The position numbers were made by a program, and so were the translations under genes. Shown here in pieces: positions 1 to 7,958 of a stretch of DNA of 64,000 bases; the stretch's first letter is position 1; each line of letters begins with the position of its first letter. Below the pieces are notes generated by a model. The model worked only from the letters and a program-made list of their open reading frames with translations. It was not told the origin of the DNA and ran no database searches. This stretch comes from Streptomyces triticagri (GTDB lineage: Bacteria > Actinomycetota > Actinomycetes > Streptomycetales > Streptomycetaceae): the NCBI RefSeq assembly GCF_003429565.1, contig NZ_QUAK01000016.1:26285-90284 (forward strand). Reading direction: 5' to 3'.

Positions 1-845
1 GACACCTCGGTCCGCAGTTCCTCGCCGGCCGCGAACTCCACGGCGAGGTCCAGCTCCTGTATGTGCACCGTGAGCGCACGCCGGGCGCGAAGCCGCATCT
101 CGACCCACTCACGGTCCGGGTCCCAGCGGGCGACGTGATCGAAGTCCTGCGGATCGAAGTCGGCGCGGAGCTCCCGGTTGATCACCGCGAGGACGTTCTT
201 GTTGAACTCGGCGGTCACGCCCGACGGATCGTCGTACGCGGTCACGAGCTCGCGCTCGTCCTTCACCAGGTCCGTGCCGAGCAGCAGCATGTCGCCCGGC
301 TCGAGCAGCCGCCGTACGGAGCGCAGGAACGCCGCCCGCTCCGTGGGCAGCAGATTGCCGACCGTGCCGCCGAGGAAGGCGACCAGCCGCGGACCCGGTG
401 TCGTCGGGAGCGTGAGCGCCCGGGTGAAGTCGGCGATGAGCGCGTGCACCTCGAGCCCCGGCCGTTCCGCGGCCAGCGCCCGGCCGGCGTCCTCCAGGGC
501 ACTGGCGCTCACGTCCACCGGTACGTAACTGTCCAGGCCGGGCAGGGCGTCGAGCAGCAGACGGGTCTTCTCGGAGGAGCCGGAGCCCAGTTCCACCAGG
601 GTCCGGGCGCCGCTCGCCGCGGCGATCCGCTCGGCGCGGCTGTGCAGGATCTCCCGCTCAGCGCGCGTCGGATAGTACTCGGAGAGCTCGGTGATCTTCT
701 CGAAGAGGGCGCTGCCGTGGGCGTCGTAGAACCACTTCGGCGGCAGGGTCTTGGGGCTGCGGGTCAGGCCGCTGCGCACATCGGCGCGGAGCGCGGCCCC
801 GGTCGCGTCCTCGGGCAGGATGCGGGTCAGCTGGAACGGGCTCAC
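1..845 (-). CDS. egtD: L-histidine N-alpha-methyltransferase EgtD (3' end outside window)
   Basis: EgtD trimethylates histidine to hercynine with three SAM, the first ergothioneine step. Reading from a GTG at 845, the protein begins MSPFQLTRIL and carries KWFYDAHGSALFEKI, the YPTRAE segment and the SAM loop ELGSGSSEKT, followed by FLGGTVGNL, all typical of the EgtD/DUF2260 family. About 281 codons are visible; known EgtD proteins are about 320 residues, so roughly 40 C-terminal residues lie left of the window. The GTG overlaps the egtC stop as GTGA, so translation is probably coupled. It is last in egtA-B-C-D. Very sure of the family. Confidence 0.95.
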   Translation of the reverse strand, partial: MSPFQLTRILPEDATGAALRADVRSGLTRSPKTLPPKWFYDAHGSALFEKITELSEYYPTRAEREILHSRAERIAAASGARTLVELGSGSSEKTRLLLDALPGLDSYVPVDVSASALEDAGRALAAERPGLEVHALIADFTRALTLPTTPGPRLVAFLGGTVGNLLPTERAAFLRSVRRLLEPGDMLLLGTDLVKDERELVTAYDDPSGVTAEFNKNVLAVINRELRADFDPQDFDHVARWDPDREWVEMRLRARRALTVHIQELDLAVEFAAGEELRTEV

Positions 846-1675
846 GCGATCGGCTCCTCAAAGGGATGGTCGAGCGGGTTCGGTCGGTCGTCGGGCACGC
901 GCGAGCCGTCGTCGGCCGGGCCGGCGGCCGGGGCGTCGATCGGGGTGAGGCGGACCTCCGTACGGCTCGCGGTGAGCAGGGTCCGGTCCGGGACCCGGCA
1001 CCAGGCCGGATCGTCGTCGTACGGCTCGGACGCCACCACGGTGCGCAGGCCCGGGCCGGCCAGGTAGTACAAGGTGTCGCCCCAGGCGGTCGCGGTGATC
1101 GAACGGCCGTCGGTGACCAGGAGATTGAGGCGCGAGCCCGGCGCCGCGGCGGCGACCTCGCGCACGGCACCGGCGAGCGCCGGCCCGTCGCCCGCACCCG
1201 CGCGCATGCGGTGCAGCACCAGCGCCCACACCAGAGCGGAGTCGCAACGGGCCTCCAGGGACAGCAGATTGAGCGCCGGCAGTGTCCCGGCCACCGTCGC
1301 GAGCGACTCCGGCCACCCGCTGACCGCCCCGTTGTGACTGAAGAGCCGGCCCGCACCGGCGAACGGGGCGGCCGCGGCGGCCCCGTCCGCGCCTGCCTCG
1401 GTCGCGTCCCGCACCGCGGCGAGCACCGCGCCGCTGCGGACCACCCGGGTGAGATCCGCGTAGTTCGCATCCGCCCAGACGGGTCCTGCCTGCCGGTAGC
1501 GGGCCGGCTCCGGGTCCTCGTCCGCGTACCAACCCGCCCCGAAACCATCCGCGTTGACCGTGCCGTAGCGCTGCTCCCGCGGCTCCCAGGACTGCCGGTA
1601 CAGGCTGTGGGGAGGCCGGACGAGCACCTCCCCGAGGGGCAGCGGATCACCGAGGTACGCGAGATGACGGCACAT
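842..1675 (-). CDS. egtC: gamma-glutamyl-hercynylcysteine sulfoxide hydrolase EgtC
   Basis: EgtC is a class II glutamine-amidotransferase-like hydrolase that removes glutamate from gamma-glutamyl-hercynylcysteine S-oxide. The 277-residue product starts MCRHLAYLG, so Cys2 becomes the N-terminal nucleophile after Met removal. NADGFGAGWY and LFSHNGAVSGW are the expected Ntn-hydrolase substrate loops. The ATG at 1675 shares one base with the egtB stop (TGATG), and its stop overlaps the egtD start. A longer upstream reading exists in this frame but lies inside egtB and would bury Cys2, so the ATG before CRHL is chosen. Confidence 0.95.
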   Translation of the reverse strand: MCRHLAYLGDPLPLGEVLVRPPHSLYRQSWEPREQRYGTVNADGFGAGWYADEDPEPARYRQAGPVWADANYADLTRVVRSGAVLAAVRDATEAGADGAAAAAPFAGAGRLFSHNGAVSGWPESLATVAGTLPALNLLSLEARCDSALVWALVLHRMRAGAGDGPALAGAVREVAAAAPGSRLNLLVTDGRSITATAWGDTLYYLAGPGLRTVVASEPYDDDPAWCRVPDRTLLTASRTEVRLTPIDAPAAGPADDGSRVPDDRPNPLDHPFEEPIA

Positions 1676-3024
1676 CAGCGGGCCCCGTCGTCGGTCGCGC
1701 CGCCCTCGTCCGGCCCGGCGTCGCGGGCCGTGCGGAAACCGGAGAAGATCTGCCGGCGCACCGGATGGTCCCAGTTGCGGAAGGTGCCCCGGCAGGCCAC
1801 CTCGCCGACCGCGAACGACCCGCCGCGCAGCACCTTGTAGTCGCCGCCGAAGAACACCTCGGAGTACTCCCGGTACGGGAAGGCGGCGAAGCCGGGGTAC
1901 GGCAGGAAGCCGCTCGACGTCCACTCCCACACATCGCCCATCAACTGGCCCACGCCCAGCGGGGATCGGCCCGCGGGGAAGCTGCCGGCCGGCGCCGGGC
2001 CCAGCCTCCGCTGCCCGAGATTCGCGTGCTCGGCGCCCGGGTCCTCGTCGCCCCACGGGTAGCGTCGCGACCGCCCGGTCGACGGGTCGTGCCGTGCGGC
2101 CTTCTCCCACTCGGCCTCGGTCGGCAGGCGCCGCCCCGCCCAGCGCGCATACGCGTCCGCCTCGTACCAACTGACGTGCAGTACCGGCTCGTCGGCCGGC
2201 ACGGGCTCGGTCACACCGAAGCGCCGCCGCAGCCAACTCCCGCCCTCCCGGCGCCAGAACAGCGGCGCCCGGATGCCCTGCCGGGACACCAGGGCGAAGC
2301 CCTGCGGATCCCACCAGCGCGGATCCTCGTACCCGCCGTCCGCCATGAACGCCTGGTACGCGCCACAGGTGACCGGCGCCGTGTCGATCCGGAAGGCGGG
2401 CACCTCGCGGCGGTGCGCGGGACGCTCGTTGTCCAGCGCCCAGGGCTCCGTGGAGGTGCCCATGGTGAACGGGCCGCCGGGTACCAGGACCTCGGGCGCG
2501 GTGAGCGTGGCGCGCGGGGGAGCGGCCGACTCGTCGGTGAGGGCGGCGGGCCCCTTCCGCAGCTGATGGGTGATCAACATGGTCTCGTCGTGCTGCTGTT
2601 CGTGCTGCGCGATCATGCCGAAGGCGAACGCCGAGTCCTCCAGCGGGGATCCGCGCAGCGAGGATCCTTCGAGTACGTCCATCACCCGGCCGCGCACCTC
2701 ACCGGCGTAGCGATGTGCCTCGTCCGGGGCGAGCAGCGGCAGGCTCGGCCGCTCCGCTCGCGGGTGCTCGAAGGCGTCGTACACCGAGTCGATCTCCGGG
2801 CGCAGCGCCTCCTGCCCGGCGACCGCACGCAGCAGCCACTGCTCCTCCTGATTGCCGATATGCGCCAGATCCCACACCAGGGGCGACATCAACGGCGAGT
2901 GCTGAGCGGTGAGTTCGGACTCGTCCACGCACTCGGTGAGCAGCCGGGTGCGGTCCCGGGCGGTGGTCAGTACGTCGAGGGCGCGGGTCCGCAGCGCCTC
3001 CGGGTCGGCCTGGGGCGAGGTCAT
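1675..3024 (-). CDS. egtB: hercynine oxygenase EgtB (iron-dependent sulfoxide synthase)
   Basis: EgtB joins gamma-glutamylcysteine to hercynine with O2 at a non-haem Fe(II). The 449-residue protein has an N-terminal DinB-like helical domain holding the presumed three-His iron site (LAHIGNQEEQW and QHEQQHDET), then a C-terminal FGE-sulfatase/C-type-lectin domain (GGPFTMGT, LPTEAEWEKAAR, GDVWEWTSS, FRNWDHP). Length matches actinobacterial EgtB. The start ATG at 3024 overlaps the egtA stop as ATGA. Substrate gamma-Glu-Cys would come from EgtA, encoded just upstream. Confidence 0.95.
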   Translation of the reverse strand: MTSPQADPEALRTRALDVLTTARDRTRLLTECVDESELTAQHSPLMSPLVWDLAHIGNQEEQWLLRAVAGQEALRPEIDSVYDAFEHPRAERPSLPLLAPDEAHRYAGEVRGRVMDVLEGSSLRGSPLEDSAFAFGMIAQHEQQHDETMLITHQLRKGPAALTDESAAPPRATLTAPEVLVPGGPFTMGTSTEPWALDNERPAHRREVPAFRIDTAPVTCGAYQAFMADGGYEDPRWWDPQGFALVSRQGIRAPLFWRREGGSWLRRRFGVTEPVPADEPVLHVSWYEADAYARWAGRRLPTEAEWEKAARHDPSTGRSRRYPWGDEDPGAEHANLGQRRLGPAPAGSFPAGRSPLGVGQLMGDVWEWTSSGFLPYPGFAAFPYREYSEVFFGGDYKVLRGGSFAVGEVACRGTFRNWDHPVRRQIFSGFRTARDAGPDEGGATDDGAR

Positions 3025-4289
3025 GGGTGCCTCCCGTCGGTTCGGTCGAGCAGATCGTCGGCCGGGCAGCGGCCGCGGGCGACATGGCGTTCCGCGAAGG
3101 CGCCGACGGCGTCGCGCACCGTCGTCGAGGCGCCGCGCCGCGGCAGCGCCTCGGCCGCCGCCGCGAAGCACTCGGAAGCGGCCCGGTGGAGTTCGGGGTC
3201 GGCGAGGCCGTGCCGGGCCGCGTCCAGCCACAACGGATTACGCGGCGCCGGCTGCGGACCGGCACGCTCGCCGAGGGGCTCGACGATCCGGTACGCGCGC
3301 TCGGCCGCCTCCGGATCGTCGAAGAGCGCATCGGTGACCGCGAGCGGGACCAGCCAGCCGTCGTCGCCCGGCTGGGCGTCGATCATGCGCAGTTCCAGGT
3401 GCCCGCGCGGCCGTACCGGCGGGAACAGGGTGGTCAGGTGATAGTCCAGGTCGTCCTGAGTGGGCGGGCGCGGCAGCCCGTGCCGCAGCCAGTCGCGGAA
3501 GGTGAGCCGGTCCGGGATCTGCCAGGGGCCGTGCTCGGTGCGCAGACACATCACCGGGGCGTCCAGGACATGCTGCGTCCAGGCCGCCCGCGGTTCCGCG
3601 CCGTCCGGCGGCGCCGCCGATCTGCCCGGTTCGATCGCCGCCCACACGGCCTGCCGTGTCGACCGCCAGCCGGTCCGACGGCCCTCGGCCATGGGGGAGT
3701 TGGCGAACGCCGCGACCAGAACGGCGCCCAGCAGATGGGCCATGCGCCAGCGGCGCCCGTGCCCGAGTGGGCCAGGCTCCTCGTGCCCGGCGTCGACGCA
3801 CACCTGGACCGAGGCCGAGGAGCACATCATCGCCCGTCCGGCGGGGCCCGCCCGGTCGAAGTAGGCCTCCATCGCGTCGTAGCGCGCGGCGTTCAGGGTG
3901 CGCCGCGGCGGAAGCCAGGGATCCTGCCCGATCCCGCTGAGACCGAGTCCGAAGTCGGCGAGCGTGCGGCGCAGGAGAAGGAGATCGGCCGACACGAGGT
4001 CGACGCATGCGGAGAGGGAAGGGGCGGGGAGCGAGCTCAGCTCGAGCTGCCCGCCGGGTTCCACGGTGAGCGGTGAGGCGAGCGGCAGGGCGCGGACCGC
4101 GGCAAGCGCCGCCTCGTGGCGTTCGGGTGGGACACGGAGCCTGGGATCGCTCAAGTCCCGTATGTGCCATTCGAGTTCGACACCAAGAGTGTGGGGCGGT
4201 CCGGTCTTGAAACAGATTCCCTTGACCAGCGCCTCGACCTCCGCCTCGGTGACGGTGGGGGTGCGCCGGGGACAGTCGGCCTCTTGCAT
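3021..4289 (-). CDS. egtA: glutamate-cysteine ligase EgtA
   Basis: EgtA makes gamma-glutamylcysteine for the EgtB reaction. The 422-residue product is a GCS2-type ATP-grasp-like ligase: LGVELEWHI near the N terminus (metal/ATP-binding E-x-E), VEPGGQLELSS, SSASVQV and HLELRMIDAQPGDDGW. The ATG at 4289 is preceded by a good ribosome-binding site (GGAGGA, about 7 nt upstream), which decides this start over upstream in-frame positions. It is first in the operon and its stop overlaps the egtB ATG by 4 bp, so the four genes form one coupled unit. Confidence 0.93.
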   Translation of the reverse strand: MQEADCPRRTPTVTEAEVEALVKGICFKTGPPHTLGVELEWHIRDLSDPRLRVPPERHEAALAAVRALPLASPLTVEPGGQLELSSLPAPSLSACVDLVSADLLLLRRTLADFGLGLSGIGQDPWLPPRRTLNAARYDAMEAYFDRAGPAGRAMMCSSASVQVCVDAGHEEPGPLGHGRRWRMAHLLGAVLVAAFANSPMAEGRRTGWRSTRQAVWAAIEPGRSAAPPDGAEPRAAWTQHVLDAPVMCLRTEHGPWQIPDRLTFRDWLRHGLPRPPTQDDLDYHLTTLFPPVRPRGHLELRMIDAQPGDDGWLVPLAVTDALFDDPEAAERAYRIVEPLGERAGPQPAPRNPLWLDAARHGLADPELHRAASECFAAAAEALPRRGASTTVRDAVGAFAERHVARGRCPADDLLDRTDGRHP

Positions 4290-4489
4290 GGATCGGTCCT
4301 CCGGATCATGGATCGAAGGTGTGTTCGATAATGCGTGGCTCGGTGAGAATGCCTCCGCTCGCCTCTCCCCGTCAACCCAAACTCTTCCGCCGCACCTGCA
4401 CAAGGGTGCACCTCCGGCCGACGAATTGCATTGCGGCAGCCGTCGCCCGCGGGCAACCATGGCGACATGAGAACGACGGGGGACGGCAC
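4290..4489. other. divergent intergenic region egtA / PARG gene
   Basis: About 200 bp separates the divergent egtA and PARG-family starts, so promoters for both must lie here. A small inverted repeat TGCAC-aagg-GTGCA is at 4397-4410. An AT-richer stretch around 4320-4335 could hold the egtA -10 element, but no convincing -35/-10 pair was found. Confidence 0.4.
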
Positions 4490-5380
4490 ATGAGCGCACG
4501 ACTGCGGGCGACCGCACAGCACACCCAGGAGATCGTCGCAGCAGGTCACTACGTACTTCCGGACGGCCGGCGGGTGGACCTCGCCGCGGACGTCGCGGCC
4601 GCGGCCGACGGCACGGCCCTGTTCGGTCCGGAACCGGTCGCCGCCGGCGACGCTCGTACGGGATCCGGCGCCGACCGGGCGGCGTCCGCCGCCACCCGTT
4701 TCGAGACGACCGCCGAGAGCAGCCTGGAGGCGGCCCACCGCCTGCTGACCCCGCCGGCGGATGCGCCGGCCGAGGGCGCGGATCCGGTCGCCGTCCTCAA
4801 CTTCGCCTCAGCGCGCAACCCCGGCGGAGGCTTCCTCAACGGCGCCCAGGCGCAGGAGGAAGCACTCTGCCGGGCCTCCGCCCTCTACCACTGCCTGCTC
4901 CGCGCCCCGGACTACTACGCCCACCACCGCGCGGACCGGGACCCGTTCTACACCGACCGCGTGATCCACTCACCCGGCGTCCCGGTGTTCCGTGACGACC
5001 GCGGCGCGCTCCTCCAAGTCCCCTACCGGGTCGGCTTCCTGACCTCGCCCGCGCCCAACGCGGGCGTCATCCTCAGCCGTACGCCGGACGCGGCGCCCCG
5101 TATCGCGCAGGCGCTCGCGCGCCGCGCCGAACGCGTCCTGGAGACCGCAACCGCCTGCGGATACCGGCGACTTGTCCTCGGCGCCTGGGGCTGCGGAGTC
5201 TTCCGGAACGACCCGGCGCAGGTCGCGGCCGCATTCCGGGCGCTGCTCGCGGACGGCGGGCGCTTCGAGGCCGCTTTCAGCCAGGTGGTGTTCGCCGTGC
5301 TCGACCGCACGCGCGCGGCCACCACGCTCGGTGCGTTCACCGATGCCTTCGCGGACCTGACCGCGGACACGGCGCCGTGA
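4490..5380 (+). CDS. bacterial-type poly(ADP-ribose) glycohydrolase (TIGR02452 family)
   Basis: The 296-residue protein carries the signature of microbial-type PARG macrodomain enzymes, GGG-X7-QEE (G112-G114 and Q122-E124 within NPGGGFLNGAQAQEE). The pair of glutamates is the known catalytic signature for cleaving ADP-ribose polymers. FLTSPAPNAG and LVLGAWGCGVFRNDP, also family hallmarks, follow. The ATG at 4490 follows a G-rich ribosome-binding site (GGGGGA). It is divergent from egtA and convergent with a PemK-like gene; no ADP-ribosyltransferase partner is adjacent, so its in vivo substrate is not indicated by context. Confidence 0.88.
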   Translation: MSARLRATAQHTQEIVAAGHYVLPDGRRVDLAADVAAAADGTALFGPEPVAAGDARTGSGADRAASAATRFETTAESSLEAAHRLLTPPADAPAEGADPVAVLNFASARNPGGGFLNGAQAQEEALCRASALYHCLLRAPDYYAHHRADRDPFYTDRVIHSPGVPVFRDDRGALLQVPYRVGFLTSPAPNAGVILSRTPDAAPRIAQALARRAERVLETATACGYRRLVLGAWGCGVFRNDPAQVAAAFRALLADGGRFEAAFSQVVFAVLDRTRAATTLGAFTDAFADLTADTAP

Positions 5381-5410
5381 GAGGTCCCGAGGCGGCCGTG
5401 CCCGCGTGAT

Positions 5411-5878
5411 TCATTGCCAGCCGTAGCGCTCCCGGAGCCGATGCACCACCGCATTGAAGCGCATCCGGTCGAGCGCGCAGGCCTCCCGGCGCATCCCGCC
5501 GTCGTGCACCCGCAGCACCCGGTCCAGGTCCACCCATGACTCGCGGCCGGAGGAGTCCCAGGGGCCACTGCCCAGCGGCGCCCACTCCCGGTCCCCGTCG
5601 TGCCGCTTGCTGGACAGCGCCACACCGAGCAGGCTGCCGGCCGTCTCGCGCGCGACGATCAGCACCGGACGGTCCTTGCCCCGGCCGTCGTTCTCCTCGT
5701 ACGGCACCCAGGTCCAGACGATCTCGCCCGGGTCCGGGTCGCCGTCGCGGGCCGGCGAGTACTCGGTACGGACCCGGCCCACCTGCCGGGGATCGGCCTC
5801 GGTGGTGGCCGAAGGCCCGTGGCGGCCGGGGGAGTCGGCGCGGTACTGGGGATCGGTGGAGGAAGTCACGCGCAGCAC
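5411..5878 (-). CDS. PemK/MazF-like type II toxin family protein, no antitoxin seen
   Basis: A 155-residue protein with a variable N-terminal ~60 residues and a PemK/MazF-like core: PGEIVWTWVPYEENDGRGKDRPVLIV, then GVALSSKRH and a C-terminal helical segment ending RERYGWQ. MazF-type proteins are usually mRNA endonucleases. Bona fide toxins normally sit behind a small antitoxin gene; no such gene is present on either side here. In Streptomyces many such solitary proteins exist and toxin activity is unproven. The GTG at 5878 is the longest start; an in-frame GTG nine bases on is equally possible. Confidence 0.75.
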   Translation of the reverse strand: MLRVTSSTDPQYRADSPGRHGPSATTEADPRQVGRVRTEYSPARDGDPDPGEIVWTWVPYEENDGRGKDRPVLIVARETAGSLLGVALSSKRHDGDREWAPLGSGPWDSSGRESWVDLDRVLRVHDGGMRREACALDRMRFNAVVHRLRERYGWQ

Positions 5879-5912
5879 CCTAGGCCAACCTCACCGGCGG
5901 CCCCGAGGCAGG

Positions 5913-7229
5913 TCACCCGAAGCGGAACGCTCTGACGACCCGGCCGTCGCCGGACTGGCCCCGCACGTCCCGCAGGTACAGCGTGCCGTCCTGCCACCAG
6001 GCGTCCTCGCAGCTCACATCCACGCCGCTGATCGTCTTCGGCGCTCCCCGCACCCGGCCGGCGAACTCCCGCGCACCGTCTCGCAGTCCGAAGGTGTACA
6101 CCTCCGCCTGGCCCGCGTCGCCCGCACCGTCCGAGACCGCGATCACCCGGTCACCGTCGACGCCCACGGGGTAGGCGGCCGCCCGCTTCTTCGAGCCCTT
6201 GTCCGCCCAGAGCTGCTTGCCGGTCTCCAGATCGATCACCGCCGTGCCGACGGTCAGACCGCGGATCGAGCCCGCGGTGGGCACGACCGCGACGCCGTCG
6301 GCGAAGTGGACCGCATCCGGGCGGCCCACCAGCGCGTTGTCCGGGAGCCTGATCCGCCGCAGCGGCCGGCCGGAGGCGTCGTACGTGTCCAAGTGGCTGA
6401 ACTGCGCGCCCCGTTCCGTCCGCAGCAGGACGAGAGGGTCTTCGGAGACGATGGTCCCCGCGCGGTTGCCGTCCGTGAGCCGCTCGCCGGATTCGAGGTC
6501 GTACAGCATCCGCTTGTCGGCCGGCTTCTTCCGGTCGCTCCCCGCCTCGGTGGGGCAGTGGCGGGTGAGCAGCGCATACCGCGCACCCACCTCGGAGGAA
6601 GGGGCCGAGACCGTGCAGTCGTCGTCCTTCGGCAGCAGCGGGTCGAGACGCCTGCCCCCGGGTGTGAAACGGACCGGCCCCGTACGGGAGTTGAAGGTCA
6701 GGACCGCGGAGCCGGCCGCGACGCTGTGCGTGGTGCCGGGCGGGCCGCTGTCTCCCGGCTCGTGGTCGGCGTCGAGCGGGGCCGTCCAGAGCCATCTGCC
6801 CGTCTTCGCGTCGACCGCCGCGGCCAGTGTGCACCGCCCCTCTTCGGCATCGACCGGACGCAGCAGCGCGGCACCGATCCCGTCCGCGTTGACCTCGTCC
6901 GACAGCGTGCACAGCGATCGGGCGCCGCTCGGCAGGCGCAGCTTCCAACGGCCTTCGCCGGTACGCGCGTCCAGGCCCTGCACACCGTCGCCGAGCCGGT
7001 CCACGAAGAGGTCGCGGATGTTCCACCACGGCAACCGGCGAGGCGTCCCCTCGTAATCCGTCTGTTGCCACGCCGCCTTCAGGACGCGCGGCGGGGCGGG
7101 CTTCTTCGCGTCGTCGCCCCCGCCCCCGCCGTCCGGCCCGCCCCAGGCCCAGACGGTCGCCGCGATCACCGCCACCACGACCACGCCCGCGCCGCCCACC
7201 AGCGGTGCTCCCCGTCGTACGCCCATCAC
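5913..7229 (-). CDS. membrane-anchored PQQ-like beta-propeller protein
   Basis: A 438-residue protein with one N-terminal membrane helix (about residues 10-28) followed by a Gly/Asp/Lys-rich linker and an extracytoplasmic domain with repeated propeller-blade motifs such as GLDARTGEGRWKLRL, AVDAKTGRWLWTAPL, VIDLETGKQLWADKG. These 'D-x-x-T-G-x-x-x-W' units are characteristic of PQQ_2/PQQ-like repeat proteins; most such Streptomyces proteins do not bind PQQ and have no known reaction. It lies downstream of trx but a strong hairpin separates them, so it likely has its own promoter. Confidence 0.82.
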   Translation of the reverse strand: MMGVRRGAPLVGGAGVVVVAVIAATVWAWGGPDGGGGGDDAKKPAPPRVLKAAWQQTDYEGTPRRLPWWNIRDLFVDRLGDGVQGLDARTGEGRWKLRLPSGARSLCTLSDEVNADGIGAALLRPVDAEEGRCTLAAAVDAKTGRWLWTAPLDADHEPGDSGPPGTTHSVAAGSAVLTFNSRTGPVRFTPGGRRLDPLLPKDDDCTVSAPSSEVGARYALLTRHCPTEAGSDRKKPADKRMLYDLESGERLTDGNRAGTIVSEDPLVLLRTERGAQFSHLDTYDASGRPLRRIRLPDNALVGRPDAVHFADGVAVVPTAGSIRGLTVGTAVIDLETGKQLWADKGSKKRAAAYPVGVDGDRVIAVSDGAGDAGQAEVYTFGLRDGAREFAGRVRGAPKTISGVDVSCEDAWWQDGTLYLRDVRGQSGDGRVVRAFRFG

Positions 7230-7310
7230 GTCCCCCGTTCCCCCGGCCGTACGGCCCCTGCTCCGGCGACGACCGACCCTACGCGACGGCTCCCGGGACG
7301 CGGACGCAGA

Positions 7311-7343
7311 AGGACCCGGAGCCCTGGGGGAACTCCGGGTCCT
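7311..7343 (-). terminator. rho-independent-type hairpin after thioredoxin gene
   Basis: Perfect 11-bp inverted repeat, AGGACCCGGAG at 7311-7321 and CTCCGGGTCCT at 7333-7343, with an 11-nt loop. It sits about 72 bp past the thioredoxin stop. No T-tract follows, which is usual for Streptomyces terminators. Confidence 0.8.
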
Positions 7344-7414
7344 CGATGTCCCGACGCGCGCGGCTGTCCTCGCGCTCGCGCCGGCCGCTCACCCGAGGCG
7401 GCGGCCGGCCCCGC

Positions 7415-7831
7415 TCACTCGCCGGCGGGCGAAGCGGGCTGACCGCCCTGCGCGCCCTCGCCACCCTGATTGGCCTGCTCCTCGGCAATGGCCTTCCGTA
7501 CATCGTCCATATTCACATCGCGTGCCTGGCCGATGACATCCTCCAGGGCCGACTCCGGCAGCGCACCGGGCTGCGCGAAGATCGCCACCTTGTCCCGGAC
7601 GATCGCGAGCGTCGGGATCGACTGAATGCCGAAGGCCTGCGCGAGCTCGGGCTGGGCCTCCGTGTCCACCTTGCCGAAGACCAGGTCCGGGTGGCGCTCG
7701 GAGGCGCTCTCGTACACCGGACCGAACTGCCGGCAGGGACCGCACCAGGCCGCCCAGAAGTCGATGAGCACGAAATCGTTCTCCGACACGATCTCGTCGA
7801 AGTTGTCCTTGGTGAGTTCCTGGGTGCTCAC
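7415..7831 (-). CDS. thioredoxin
   Basis: A 138-residue thioredoxin with the classical active site WCGPC (Cys30, Cys33) in FVLIDFWAAWCGPCRQFGPV, the buried Asp24 and the cis-proline segment SIPTLAIV. It reduces protein disulfides in the cytoplasm. The last ~25 residues (EEQANQGGEGAQGG...) form a Gln/Gly-rich tail not needed for the fold. It is divergent from a flavin disulfide reductase 128 bp away, though that enzyme is not the usual low-Mr thioredoxin reductase. Confidence 0.95.
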   Translation of the reverse strand: MSTQELTKDNFDEIVSENDFVLIDFWAAWCGPCRQFGPVYESASERHPDLVFGKVDTEAQPELAQAFGIQSIPTLAIVRDKVAIFAQPGALPESALEDVIGQARDVNMDDVRKAIAEEQANQGGEGAQGGQPASPAGE

Positions 7832-7958
7832 TGATCTACCTCTCCAGGCGGCTGCGTCGTACTGACCCGCACAACGGCGCGGGACCGTGCCCTATTCCGG
7901 GCCACTGTTCCGGCTGCCCCTGTGGCCGCGGCGCACACATCCGGGAAGACTGGGATTC

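Noticed and set aside
5454..7442. 662-codon plus-strand frame opposite the PQQ-like gene
   Set aside because: Antisense shadow; the minus-strand reading has signal anchor and propeller motifs.
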